Positions 6,472-12,924 of a stretch of 29,515 nucleotides of DNA are shown piece after piece. Position 1 is the stretch's first letter. Every line of letters begins with the position of its first letter. Source of the stretch: a virus; IMG/VR virus record IMGVR_UViG_3300032053_018318, positions 1 to 29,515 of that record; one strand, given 5' to 3'. Position numbers and translations under genes: made by a program. Below the pieces are notes generated by a model. That model saw nothing but the letters and a program-made list of their open reading frames with translations. It did not search any database and was not told the origin of the DNA.

Positions 6472-7825
6472 GTCAACGAATGCCATCCCCATCTCCTTTT
6501 TGACGGATTTGGCGGCCGAGCCGTGGGCGATGGAGCCGGGCCGGTTGCAGAATTTCTTTCTCCAGATCCGCGACCATGCCGCCGCCTATGCCAGCCTGGC
6601 GAAGATCGAGATCGAGCGGTCCAAGCCCATCCTGCGCGTGGAGGGCACGACGGCCCTGATCCCGATCAGCGGCATCCTGATGAAGAAAGTTCCCTCCTGG
6701 ATGGCATTTTTCGGGATCGAAGCCACCGCCTATAGCGATATCCGCGATCTGGTCAACCAGGCGGCGGCCGCCCAACGGGTGACGGAGATCCATTTGGTGG
6801 TCGATTCGCCCGGGGGCACGGTGGCGGGCGTGGCGGACGCCGCCGCGGCGCTTCAGTCCGCCCGCCGGCAGAAACCCATGACGGCCCACGTCCAGGACCT
6901 CGCGGCCTCCGCCGCCTATTGGCTGGCGTCGCAGGCGGGGACGATCACGGCCGACTTCAACGCGGAGATCGGCGGCATCGGCGTGTATACCGTCATTGAT
7001 GATTTCTCCCGGAGGTTCGCCAATGAGGGAGTGACTGTCCATGTCGTCACCTCCGGAGAGCACAAAGGCGTGGGAGTATTCGGGGCGGCCGTTACGGAGC
7101 CCCAACTCGCGGCGCTCCGCGAGGTTATCGAGGGGATCGCGGCGAATTTTCGCGATGCCGTGGCTGCCGGTCGAGGTTTGGCCGCCGACGAGGTCGGGGC
7201 CCTGGCGACGGGCCGGCTCTGGGAGGCCAAGGCCGCCCTCGCCAATAAATTGATCGATGGGATCGGACCGCCGCCGCGCGGCGCAAATCCGAAATCCGAA
7301 ATCCGAAATCCGCAATCCAATGAAGGAGATCATCCCGTGGAAACGATCACCCAACCCCAACAACCTCCGGCCGCGGCTATTGCCCCGGACGTCGAGCAGA
7401 TCCGGAAGGAAGCCGTGGAGCGGGAACGGACCCGGCTCACGCAAATGCTGGCGGCGTTTCCGAAGGACCCGCATTTTGCCTTGACGCAATTTTCCGCCGG
7501 CGTCACGGTCCAGGAGGCCAAGGCCGCCTATTGCGATACCCTGCTGGCCCGCGGCAAATCGGAAAGCGAAACCGAGGACGAAGGCGTGGCCGGCACGTCG
7601 GGCTATCAGCACGGCGGCTATCAGGAGGGCGGCCCGGCCCCGGCGGCCGGCGGCTTCCTCGCGGCCGTACGCAGTTACGCCCGCGATCATAAATGCAGCC
7701 GGCTCGCGGCGATTCACGCGGTCCGGACCGACCAGCCGGGACTCTATGAGAAATTCCGCGCCGAGTCCCGGCCCCCGATGGTGCACGGCCGGTGCAAACG
7801 CGTCAATGTGGAGTTGGGCTCCTGA
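6464..7825 (+). CDS. S49-family head maturation protease with C-terminal scaffold region (gpC-like)
   Basis: Capsid-assembly protease that should cleave head proteins and then itself. An ATG at 6458 is also in frame, but GGGAG at 6450-6454 suits the ATG at 6464. Numbered from 6458, the SppA-like domain covers about 55-270. It shows the DSPGGTVAG strand-turn (116-124), the nucleophile region DLAASAAYWLAS with Ser151, and the general-base Lys203 in SGEHKG, the Ser-Lys dyad of S49 peptidases. After residue 270 comes a linker encoded by heptamer repeats (7285-7318), then a scaffold-type helical region rich in Glu, Arg and Gln. Translation can also begin inside it, as in lambda gpC/Nu3. The stop of the portal gene overlaps the start. 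Confidence 0.93.
   Translation: MPESTNAIPISFLTDLAAEPWAMEPGRLQNFFLQIRDHAAAYASLAKIEIERSKPILRVEGTTALIPISGILMKKVPSWMAFFGIEATAYSDIRDLVNQAAAAQRVTEIHLVVDSPGGTVAGVADAAAALQSARRQKPMTAHVQDLAASAAYWLASQAGTITADFNAEIGGIGVYTVIDDFSRRFANEGVTVHVVTSGEHKGVGVFGAAVTEPQLAALREVIEGIAANFRDAVAAGRGLAADEVGALATGRLWEAKAALANKLIDGIGPPPRGANPKSEIRNPQSNEGDHPVETITQPQQPPAAAIAPDVEQIRKEAVERERTRLTQMLAAFPKDPHFALTQFSAGVTVQEAKAAYCDTLLARGKSESETEDEGVAGTSGYQHGGYQEGGPAPAAGGFLAAVRSYARDHKCSRLAAIHAVRTDQPGLYEKFRAESRPPMVHGRCKRVNVELGS
7285..7318 (+). repeat. Heptamer tandem repeat inside the protease ORF
   Basis: Four perfect copies of AAATCCG (7285-7312) plus CAATCC form a period-7 tract. It lies exactly between the protease domain and the internal scaffold start, and is translated in frame as a linker. 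Confidence 0.9.
7337..7825 (+). CDS. Nested in-frame scaffold protein (Nu3-like)
   Basis: Inside the protease gene, AAGGAG at 7323-7328 stands 8 bases before an in-frame GTG at 7337. Initiation there would release a separate 162-residue protein starting METITQPQQPP. Its middle (DVEQIRKEAVERERTRLTQ) is a charged helix of the coiled-coil type typical of capsid scaffolds. It continues into a glycine-rich stretch (GYQHGGYQEGG) and a basic C-terminus. Lambda makes its scaffold Nu3 in exactly this way from within gene C. The internal start is inferred from the ribosome site and reading frame only. Confidence 0.65.
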   Translation: METITQPQQPPAAAIAPDVEQIRKEAVERERTRLTQMLAAFPKDPHFALTQFSAGVTVQEAKAAYCDTLLARGKSESETEDEGVAGTSGYQHGGYQEGGPAPAAGGFLAAVRSYARDHKCSRLAAIHAVRTDQPGLYEKFRAESRPPMVHGRCKRVNVELGS

Positions 7826-7867
7826 TAAACTAATCATACATTTCCGAATTATTGAAGGAGTTTCGCA

Positions 7868-8998
7868 ATGAGCGAACAACAGAATAGTCCGATCAATCTC
7901 CCGGCCGGCGAGATCCTGGAGGCTTTTCGCCGGGTAAAACAATCCGGTATCACGGTGGTATACGCCGACGCCGGGGAGCGCGGGATTGGTACTACGCAGG
8001 TCTACGTCGCCAGCGGGGGCCAGGCCCTGATCCGTCTGGACGGTCAGGGAACCGCAAAAATGATGGCGGCGGGGCCCTTCGCGGCCGGGGCGACCCTGTA
8101 CCCGGCCGATGACGGCAAGATCGATGATGTCAAAGTGGGTTTACCTCTGGGCAAATCCCTGGAGGCCGCGACGGCGGCCGGCAGTATCATCGAGGTCGTG
8201 CCGGTCATCGATGATGCCTCCTCGGTCTATATCTGGGTCAGTCCCGAGGGCGACGATTCGAGCGGCAATGGTTCCTTCTCGTTGCCCTACGCGACGATCA
8301 CCAAGGCCCTGACGGCCGTGACCACGGTCCGCAAGACGATCCTGGTGCTGCCGGGCGAATATACGGAGACGCTGATGTTGACGTGGCCCTCCATCAGCGG
8401 CGTGAGTATCAATGGCGTCCTGGGTCACGGTGACGGCGCCACGATCGCAGGGACCGCCGGCCAGACGGCCGTGGTCAAGATCGATCCCACGGTCCAAACG
8501 TCGACGTTCGAGGCGACGCTCAGCAACGTGACAATCGCCGCCCCGATCGGTGTGAATGGCATCGATTTCAACAACACCGCGGTCAATCGCAAGATCAACC
8601 TGTACCTGAAGAACGTCCCGATCGAAAACGCGGACACGAATGGCAGTGGGGCCGGCAAATCCCTCAACGTCATCCACGCGAACGCCGCCGAGGCCATGCG
8701 CGTGTACGCGAGCGGCCAGAAGGACATTTGGGAGGGGTTGTTGTATATCGAGCCCAAGAATACCAATGATCGGTTCCAGTTCGGCAACCTCCAATTCGAC
8801 GGGGGTGTGCAATTTGGAACGACCACGATCGCCTCGGTCTCGCGTTTCACGAGCTGCATCGCGGTGGACGACGGGGGCATCGGGGGTCAGGACACCCAAA
8901 TCCTGGCGATCCTGGGCTGCCAAAGTCTGACGGGCACGACCTATGCCGCCGCTGCCCTGGGTGATTTTGCGGACAATGCGGCGGAAGTGGTAGCGTGA
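7868..8998 (+). CDS. Capsid decoration protein fused to a predicted beta-helix domain
   Basis: Residues 1-113 look like a small capsid cement protein: a disordered N-terminus, then VYADAGERGIGTTQVYVASG, and the LPLGKSLEAATAAGSIIEV closing segment that ends many phage decoration proteins. From about residue 119 the sequence changes to YIWVSPEGDDSSGNGS, FSLPYATITKAL and VLPGEYTE, the opening of right-handed parallel beta-helix (pectate-lyase-like, DUF1565-type) repeats, which appear to run to about residue 330. Lambda gpD is only about 110 residues, so the extra 260 residues should project from the capsid surface. The start follows GAAGGAG with good spacing. It lies directly before the major capsid gene, the normal place for a decoration protein. 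No lyase active site can be named by eye. Confidence 0.72.
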   Translation: MSEQQNSPINLPAGEILEAFRRVKQSGITVVYADAGERGIGTTQVYVASGGQALIRLDGQGTAKMMAAGPFAAGATLYPADDGKIDDVKVGLPLGKSLEAATAAGSIIEVVPVIDDASSVYIWVSPEGDDSSGNGSFSLPYATITKALTAVTTVRKTILVLPGEYTETLMLTWPSISGVSINGVLGHGDGATIAGTAGQTAVVKIDPTVQTSTFEATLSNVTIAAPIGVNGIDFNNTAVNRKINLYLKNVPIENADTNGSGAGKSLNVIHANAAEAMRVYASGQKDIWEGLLYIEPKNTNDRFQFGNLQFDGGVQFGTTTIASVSRFTSCIAVDDGGIGGQDTQILAILGCQSLTGTTYAAAALGDFADNAAEVVA

Positions 8999-9013
8999 CA
9001 CGGAATCTCACAG

Positions 9014-9037
9014 CCGCCGCATGATTCATCGCGGCGG
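9014..9037 (+). other. GC-rich hairpin between decoration and capsid genes
   Basis: CCGCCGC (9014-9020) and GCGGCGG (9031-9037) pair perfectly, and an ATG/CAT pair extends the stem toward an ATT loop, with one bulged C. No T run follows. It could shield the messenger end or tune the capsid gene's translation. Confidence 0.45.
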
Positions 9038-9060
9038 AGTCTACGGAAAGGAATGTCATC

Positions 9061-10020
9061 ATGGGAGTACAGTACACGGGCTACAGCACGCCGCGCGAGG
9101 ATCTGGGCATGGCGCTGCACGAATTCGATCCTTCGAGCCAGGGCTTGATCGCGACGCAGGTCCTGCCGATCCGGCCGGTGAGGAAACAGGCGGCCAATTT
9201 CAGCATGATCTCCCGCGAGAATATGAAAAACGCGGAGCGGGTCAAGCGCGCCGCCGGCAGTGCGTTCGCCCGCGTGCACATGCGGGCGGAGGACCTGGCT
9301 TACGCCTGCGAGCTCTACGGCCTGGAGGCCCCGCTCGCCGACGAGGATCGGGACAATTACGAGGACGATTTCAACGCCGAGCTGGAGCTGACGCAGTTGA
9401 TCAACCTCCTCCTGCTGCTCGATCTGGAGATCGAGGTCGAGGCGATGGTCTTCAATACGACCACGTGGACGGGCACGGGTCTCTACGTGGACCACTACGC
9501 CGCCCCTTGGGACGCCGCGGCGACGGACATCATCGCCCAGGCCGAGGAGGCCAAGGAATATGTCCGCCAGAACTGCGGCCTGCCGGCCAACGCCCTGATC
9601 GTCTCCGCCAAGACGCTCTCGAACATGCGGCTGAACACGGGGATCAAGGGCGCCTTCCCGGGAATCCCCACGTTGACCTACTCGGCCCTGATCGGCAATC
9701 TGCCGGGCATTCTCGGCATCGAACGGATCATCGTGGGCGGCCAGGTCTACGACACGGCGGACGAAGGGCAGACCTCCACGATGGCGGATATCTGGCCGGA
9801 CGATTACGCGATGTTCGCCCGCCTCAACGGCCCAGCCGACAGTCTCTGGTCGCCCGGCCTGGGTCGGACGATGGCCTGGCAGGCGGTGTCCTCCGATCTG
9901 GTCGCGACCGACCAGTACCGGGAGGAGCAGACGAAATCGGACATCTTCCGCGTGGAACACGCGCTCGATCCGCTGATCCTCAACAAGTATTGCGGGTTCC
10001 TCATCAAGATCGACGCGTAA
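9061..10020 (+). CDS. Major capsid protein, HK97-fold
   Basis: The main shell protein. Length (319 residues), position after protease and decoration genes, and sequence pattern all fit. A long acidic helical segment (about residues 95-125, DEDRDNYEDDFNAELE...) corresponds to the spine helix. The middle contains the typical DIIAQAEEAKEYVRQNCGLP motif, in which a helix precedes the NALIVS strand, followed by FPGIPTLTYSALIGNLPGI. Late residues (KSDIFRVEHALDP) form the usual closing strand before the C-terminus. AAAGGAA lies upstream of the ATG. The first ~30 residues might be trimmed by the protease; no cleavage site can be read directly. Confidence 0.87.
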   Translation: MGVQYTGYSTPREDLGMALHEFDPSSQGLIATQVLPIRPVRKQAANFSMISRENMKNAERVKRAAGSAFARVHMRAEDLAYACELYGLEAPLADEDRDNYEDDFNAELELTQLINLLLLLDLEIEVEAMVFNTTTWTGTGLYVDHYAAPWDAAATDIIAQAEEAKEYVRQNCGLPANALIVSAKTLSNMRLNTGIKGAFPGIPTLTYSALIGNLPGILGIERIIVGGQVYDTADEGQTSTMADIWPDDYAMFARLNGPADSLWSPGLGRTMAWQAVSSDLVATDQYREEQTKSDIFRVEHALDPLILNKYCGFLIKIDA

Positions 10021-10080
10021 CGTCAGTCCCTCCGGGACGAATCGATCGGAGCAGCCGTGGAGTTTTTGGAGATTTTAGCT

Positions 10081-10308
10081 ATGCCGCCTAATCTCGAAGA
10101 CTGGTTGGCCAGTCCGGTCACCCAGGCGGTGATCGAGCAGATTGCCGCCAAGGTTACGCAGCAGGTGATCGAGCAGCACATTCAATGCTGTCCCCACGGT
10201 CGATTGCTGCTCAAGGGCCGTTCCTTGCTCGTCGGACTCTGTATCGGCAGCGGGGTCGCGGGCGGCGGGGTTTCCGCCCTGGTGCTCAAGGTATTGACGG
10301 GGGTGTGA
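10081..10308 (+). CDS. Small protein with one predicted membrane helix
   Basis: I do not recognise this 75-residue product. GGAG at 10068-10071 is nine bases before the ATG at 10081; a GTG at 10057 is in frame but has no such site. The N-terminal half is helical and Gln/Val-rich (TQAVIEQIAAKVTQQVIEQH), then CCPHGR, and the C-terminus is a single glycine-rich hydrophobic helix (SLLVGLCIGSGVAGGGVSAL). The topology resembles a small membrane-tethered protein, but a head-completion role is also possible from the position between capsid and connector genes. Confidence 0.6.
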   Translation: MPPNLEDWLASPVTQAVIEQIAAKVTQQVIEQHIQCCPHGRLLLKGRSLLVGLCIGSGVAGGGVSALVLKVLTGV

Positions 10309-10310
10309 TC

Positions 10311-10649
10311 ATGACGGATTTCGCGGCCGCGATGGATCTGGCCGCCGAGGCGGCGTGGGTGAGTTTGGACGTCGAGTCCATCACCTACACGCCGGCCGGC
10401 GGCGCCGGTCTGGTCCGTTCCGCCCTCGTGCGCCGTCTGGCGCCCCAGGAGATTTCGGGCCTGGGCCGGGCCCCGGAGGCGATGGTCACGCTGCGGAACC
10501 AGGCCGCTGCCGGCCGCCTGAGCTCCGTGGTGGACACCGGCGGAGACACGATCTCGTGGTCTCCGAAGCGGGGCGGGGCCGCGAAGGTCTCCCGCGTGCT
10601 GGAGATCATTTCCGCGAACGGCGGTTTCGTGACGGTCCTGATTGGGTGA
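10311..10649 (+). CDS. Head-tail connector, FII-like
   Basis: A 112-residue product beginning MTDFAAAMDLAAEAAW. Its layout (N-terminal helix, then SITYTPAGGAG, LVRRLAP, VTLRNQAAAGRLSSVV, GGDTISW and a final strand ISANGGFVTVLI) matches the small beta-barrel head-tail joining proteins of the lambda gpFII type, with which it shares size and position. The in-frame ORF is open further upstream, but this ATG comes just after the preceding stop and no upstream ribosome site is seen. Its stop overlaps an in-frame GTG of the next gene (GTGA). Family membership is inferred from pattern rather than clear identity. Confidence 0.6.
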   Translation: MTDFAAAMDLAAEAAWVSLDVESITYTPAGGAGLVRSALVRRLAPQEISGLGRAPEAMVTLRNQAAAGRLSSVVDTGGDTISWSPKRGGAAKVSRVLEIISANGGFVTVLIG

Positions 10650-10654
10650 GTGGA

Positions 10655-10676
10655 ATTTCGGATTGCGGATTTGGAA
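10655..10676 (+). repeat. Heptamer-period spacer, inverted orientation
   Basis: TTTCGGA, TTGCGGA and TTTGGAA follow each other in 7-base steps directly before the ATG at 10676. They are the reverse-complement form of the AAATCCG units at 7285-7318. Confidence 0.6.
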
Positions 10677-11302
10677 TGGCTGGTAGTGCACTACTGACGG
10701 TTCGAGTCGATCGTGCAGGGTTGCAGACCATGGCCCGGCAAGTGGCGGGCCTGCGCGGCGGTCTCGCCCGGGTAGTGCCGGCGGCGCTCAATCGTACGGC
10801 CGCCTGGACCCGCACGCGGCAGCGCCGGGAGGTGGCCAGTCAATGCCGCATCAAGGTTCGGGCGGCGGACCGGCTCCTGCGGACCGACAAGGCGAGTTCC
10901 GCCAAGTGGAACGCCCAGTGCGAGATCCTCAATCGCCGGGTTGGGATCGGCAAATTCCTGGCCGGGGCCCGCCGCAGCACCACGGCGATGTTCCCCAGCG
11001 GCCTAGTGATACAGTATCCCCGACATTTTGCAGCCACCATGCCGAGCGGGCATCGGGGCCTGTTCGTGAGGGCGCGGGTCGTCAAGCCGGGGATCAGTAT
11101 TCGCCGCCCTCAGCGCACGACGGCCGGCAAACACGGTGGGTATACGTACCGGACCGAGTTGCCGATCTACGAGCAGCGCGAGCGGCTCGGCGTCGTGATG
11201 CAGCTCGATTGGATGGCCGCTCTCCAGGACGCCGGGGCGGCCCAACTGCAAAAAGAGATCGATTCGAAGATCGCCTGGCTGACGGCGAAAGGAAAAGGGT
11301 AA
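10676..11302 (+). CDS. Minor tail protein Z-like (HK97 gp10-type) component
   Basis: A 208-residue basic protein that should act at the head-proximal end of the tail. A helical N-terminus (QTMARQVAGLRGGLARVVPAA) is followed by LNRTAAWTRTRQRREVASQ, the AlaLeuAsn-Arg-Thr signature common in gpZ-like proteins. Then come KASSAKWNAQCEILN, the GLVIQYPRHF strand, VRARVVKPG and a closing ELPIYEQRERLGVVM, which parallels the LPI..GPS ending of that family. The start is debatable: GTG 10646 overlaps the upstream stop, but ATG 10676 follows a heptamer spacer and is preferred. Confidence 0.68.
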   Translation: MAGSALLTVRVDRAGLQTMARQVAGLRGGLARVVPAALNRTAAWTRTRQRREVASQCRIKVRAADRLLRTDKASSAKWNAQCEILNRRVGIGKFLAGARRSTTAMFPSGLVIQYPRHFAATMPSGHRGLFVRARVVKPGISIRRPQRTTAGKHGGYTYRTELPIYEQRERLGVVMQLDWMAALQDAGAAQLQKEIDSKIAWLTAKGKG

Positions 11303-11304
11303 TC

Positions 11305-11775
11305 ATGGCGGCGTCGCGGCGGGAACAGATTTCCGAATGGCTCCGGGCCGAGGTGGCGAAGATCGCCGGGGTCACGGCCCTGCGTCCCAAGCGGGTTTTC
11401 TGGACCGAGGAGCTGACGAAGGACTTGACGGCGGTGATCCGGCAACGGTCCTGCCGGATCGTGCACGCGGATGAGACGGATCTGGCCTTCGAGCAGGGGT
11501 ACAAGATCACCGTGGCCGTGATCGACCGGGACACGGCGACGGCCCCGCTCGATACCCGGATCAATCTCGTGATGGCTGCCGTAGTCAAGGCCCTGGCGGC
11601 GGACCCCTCCTGCGGCGGTCTGGCGGGTTCGAATGGGATGGTCCTGGAGGAGATCGTATCGCTCCAGGAGGACAATAGTGAGCCGGTTTCGCCGGGTCTC
11701 ACGGGCGAAAGCCTGCTGCTGCGGGTTCATTTTTCCACGTTGAAAACGGATCTCAGCGCCGCGGGCGGCGTCTGA
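11305..11775 (+). CDS. Probable tail terminator, U-like
   Basis: A 156-residue product starting MAASRREQISEWLRAEV after AAGGAAAAGGG. Its order (N-terminal helix, strand KRVFWTEEL, strand CRIVHADETDL, strand YKITVAVIDRD, then a long helix DTRINLVMAAVVKALA and strands VSLQEDNSEPV and LLLRVHFSTL) matches the alpha-beta fold of tail terminators such as lambda gpU and its position between the Z-like and tube genes. Such proteins form a hexameric ring that stops tail growth and joins it to the head. Sequence identity is not evident, so confidence is moderate. Confidence 0.58.
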   Translation: MAASRREQISEWLRAEVAKIAGVTALRPKRVFWTEELTKDLTAVIRQRSCRIVHADETDLAFEQGYKITVAVIDRDTATAPLDTRINLVMAAVVKALAADPSCGGLAGSNGMVLEEIVSLQEDNSEPVSPGLTGESLLLRVHFSTLKTDLSAAGGV

Positions 11776-11790
11776 CGAAAGGAGTTTCGC

Positions 11791-12210
11791 ATGATCGGTA
11801 AAGGCGCGACGCTGACCGGCTCGGTGACGGGTTTGGTCGGCCACATTCGCAATATCAATTTCGAGGGCACCAAGGTCGACAATCTCGACAACACGGACGG
11901 GGACACCCCGGGCTATCACCGGACGTTCGAGCCGGGTCTGATCGATTCCGGCCGGTTCACCTGCGAGGTCCTGTACGACGCGACCTACGCCTGGGGCGTC
12001 CTGACGGCGTTGAAGAACCGCGTGACGGAATGCTGGAAGGTCCAGTTCGCCGACGGCCGCCGCCGGTGGTTCTGGGGCTATCCCGACGATAGTTCGCTCT
12101 CAGGTCCCTACGACGCCCTGGTCAGTTACAATTTCGGCATCAAGATCACCGGGGCGATCACGAGCAGCTCCTCGAGCAGTTTGTCGAGCAGCTCTTCGTC
12201 CTCGGCCTAA
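11791..12210 (+). CDS. Tail tube protein with serine-rich C-terminus
   Basis: The 139-residue product lies just upstream of the tail chaperone, the normal place of the tube protein. It has a beta-rich body: ATLTGSVTGLVGHIRNINFEG at the start, GYHRTFEPGLIDSGRFTCE in the middle and YDALVSYNFGIKITGAI near the end, the pattern of lambda-type tube subunits, in which DSG and a late KITG strand are common. The last 15 residues are a poly-Ser tail broken by one Leu and ending in Ala (12163-12207). AAAGGAG precedes the ATG. At this length it is shorter than lambda gpV, as it lacks the Ig-like domain; the Ser tail replaces it. Confidence 0.75.
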   Translation: MIGKGATLTGSVTGLVGHIRNINFEGTKVDNLDNTDGDTPGYHRTFEPGLIDSGRFTCEVLYDATYAWGVLTALKNRVTECWKVQFADGRRRWFWGYPDDSSLSGPYDALVSYNFGIKITGAITSSSSSSLSSSSSSSA

Positions 12211-12222
12211 ACCTCACGCAGC

Positions 12223-12250
12223 ATAGGAGAAACGAAATAGGAGAAACGAA
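12223..12250 (+). promoter_or_regulatory. Tandemly duplicated ribosome binding site
   Basis: The 14-base unit ATAGGAGAAACGAA occurs twice without a gap, and the chaperone ATG follows one base later. Both copies carry AGGAG, with only the second at a good distance from the ATG. Confidence 0.7.
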
Positions 12251-12251
12251 T

Positions 12252-12620
12252 ATGGTCCTGACCCGCGAGCGCATTTTGACGTATCAGAAGCTCAGGCAGA
12301 AGAAGGTTGATTTCCCGGAGATGGGAGGCGAGCTGCTCTTTCAGGAGATGTCGGCGGATGCCTGGGAGGATTTCGACCGCAAGACCCCGAATTATTCCCT
12401 GCGGCTGTTCATCGCCGGGGCGATCGATGAGAAGGGTCTACGTCTCTTCCGGGACGAAGACGTCAATCTCCTGGCCGGCAAAGGCGCCCACCTGATCGAG
12501 AAGGGGGCCCGGGCGGTCCTGGAGCTGTGCGGCGTCCTGCCGGAGAGTGAGCCGGAGATCCTAAAAAACTCCAAGCCGACCCCGCCCGCGCCCAAGAGTG
12601 GCGCATCGCCCTCGGTTTAG
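12252..12620 (+). CDS. Tail assembly chaperone, short form (gpG-like)
   Basis: Zero-frame product of 122 residues that should coat the tape measure protein during tail assembly. It starts MVLTRERILTYQKLRQKKVDFPEMG, and the middle (ELLFQEMSADAWEDFDRK) fits the tail-chaperone family. The last part is Pro/Lys-rich and probably unstructured. A canonical A AAA AAC slippery heptamer (12563-12569) lies in frame near the end, so a minority of ribosomes should shift to the -1 frame and make the longer G-T form. It lies between the tube and tape-measure genes, as expected. Confidence 0.82.
   Translation: MVLTRERILTYQKLRQKKVDFPEMGGELLFQEMSADAWEDFDRKTPNYSLRLFIAGAIDEKGLRLFRDEDVNLLAGKGAHLIEKGARAVLELCGVLPESEPEILKNSKPTPPAPKSGASPSV
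12563..12569 (+). promoter_or_regulatory. Programmed -1 frameshift site (A AAA AAC)
   Basis: In the zero frame the codons read CTA-AAA-AAC, so the heptamer A AAA AAC has exactly the X XXY YYZ phasing that allows tandem tRNA slippage. A GGAG at 12554-12557 ends five bases upstream and may influence the event. The -1 frame stays open to the TGA at 12887-12889. Confidence 0.82.
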
Positions 12621-12889
12621 GCCGGACCCGGGCGGAGCTGCTGGCGGGCGTCACGTGCTCGGAGCTGGCGACGTTGCGGGTTCTCGACGGGGTCCGGGCT
12701 TTCGGAGAACGCCGGGCGGATCTACGGGCCGCGAAACTGACGATGCATCTGGTGGCATGCCTGCGGTCGAGCAAAAGCGGCGTCGTACATCTGGAGGAGT
12801 TTCTCCTGCGGCATCTGGACGATCCGGAGCCGGAGACGGAAGACTCCGATACGGCCGACCGGTTCGACGCCCAGGCCGGTCTGGTTTGA
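12569..12889 (+). CDS. T extension of the tail chaperone, made by -1 frameshift (gpT-like)
   Basis: After slippage the -1 frame continues with LQADPARAQEWRIALGLG and then TRAELLAGVTCSELATLRVL, a pattern common in phage T extensions (short helices with a conserved ..L..LT..EL motif). RADLRAAKLTMHLVACLRS and VHLEEFLLRH follow, the usual RADLRA...F..EDF.. ending. The joined G-T protein would be 212 residues. There is no suitable start codon with a ribosome site at the head of this frame, so it depends on the frameshift. It probably recruits tube subunits to the chaperone-coated tape measure. Confidence 0.82.
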   Translation, partial: LQADPARAQEWRIALGLGRTRAELLAGVTCSELATLRVLDGVRAFGERRADLRAAKLTMHLVACLRSSKSGVVHLEEFLLRHLDDPEPETEDSDTADRFDAQAGLV

Positions 12890-12917
12890 AAATCAAAAAT
12901 CAAAGATCATAAATCAC
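12890..12917 (+). repeat. Heptamer-period spacer before the tape-measure gene
   Basis: Four 7-base units (AAATCAA twice, AGATCAT, AAATCAC) fill the gap between the T stop and the tape-measure ATG at 12925. No usual ribosome site is visible in the gap. Confidence 0.75.
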
Positions 12918-12924
12918 CAATGCT

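Noticed and set aside
6473-7942. Long antisense ORF opposite the protease gene
   Set aside because: Same shadow composition, and it crosses the protease/decoration gene border without any sensible domain.
12674-12889. Independent start for the T-like frame at an internal codon
   Set aside because: It lacks a ribosome site and would drop the conserved first part of the T domain that the frameshift supplies.
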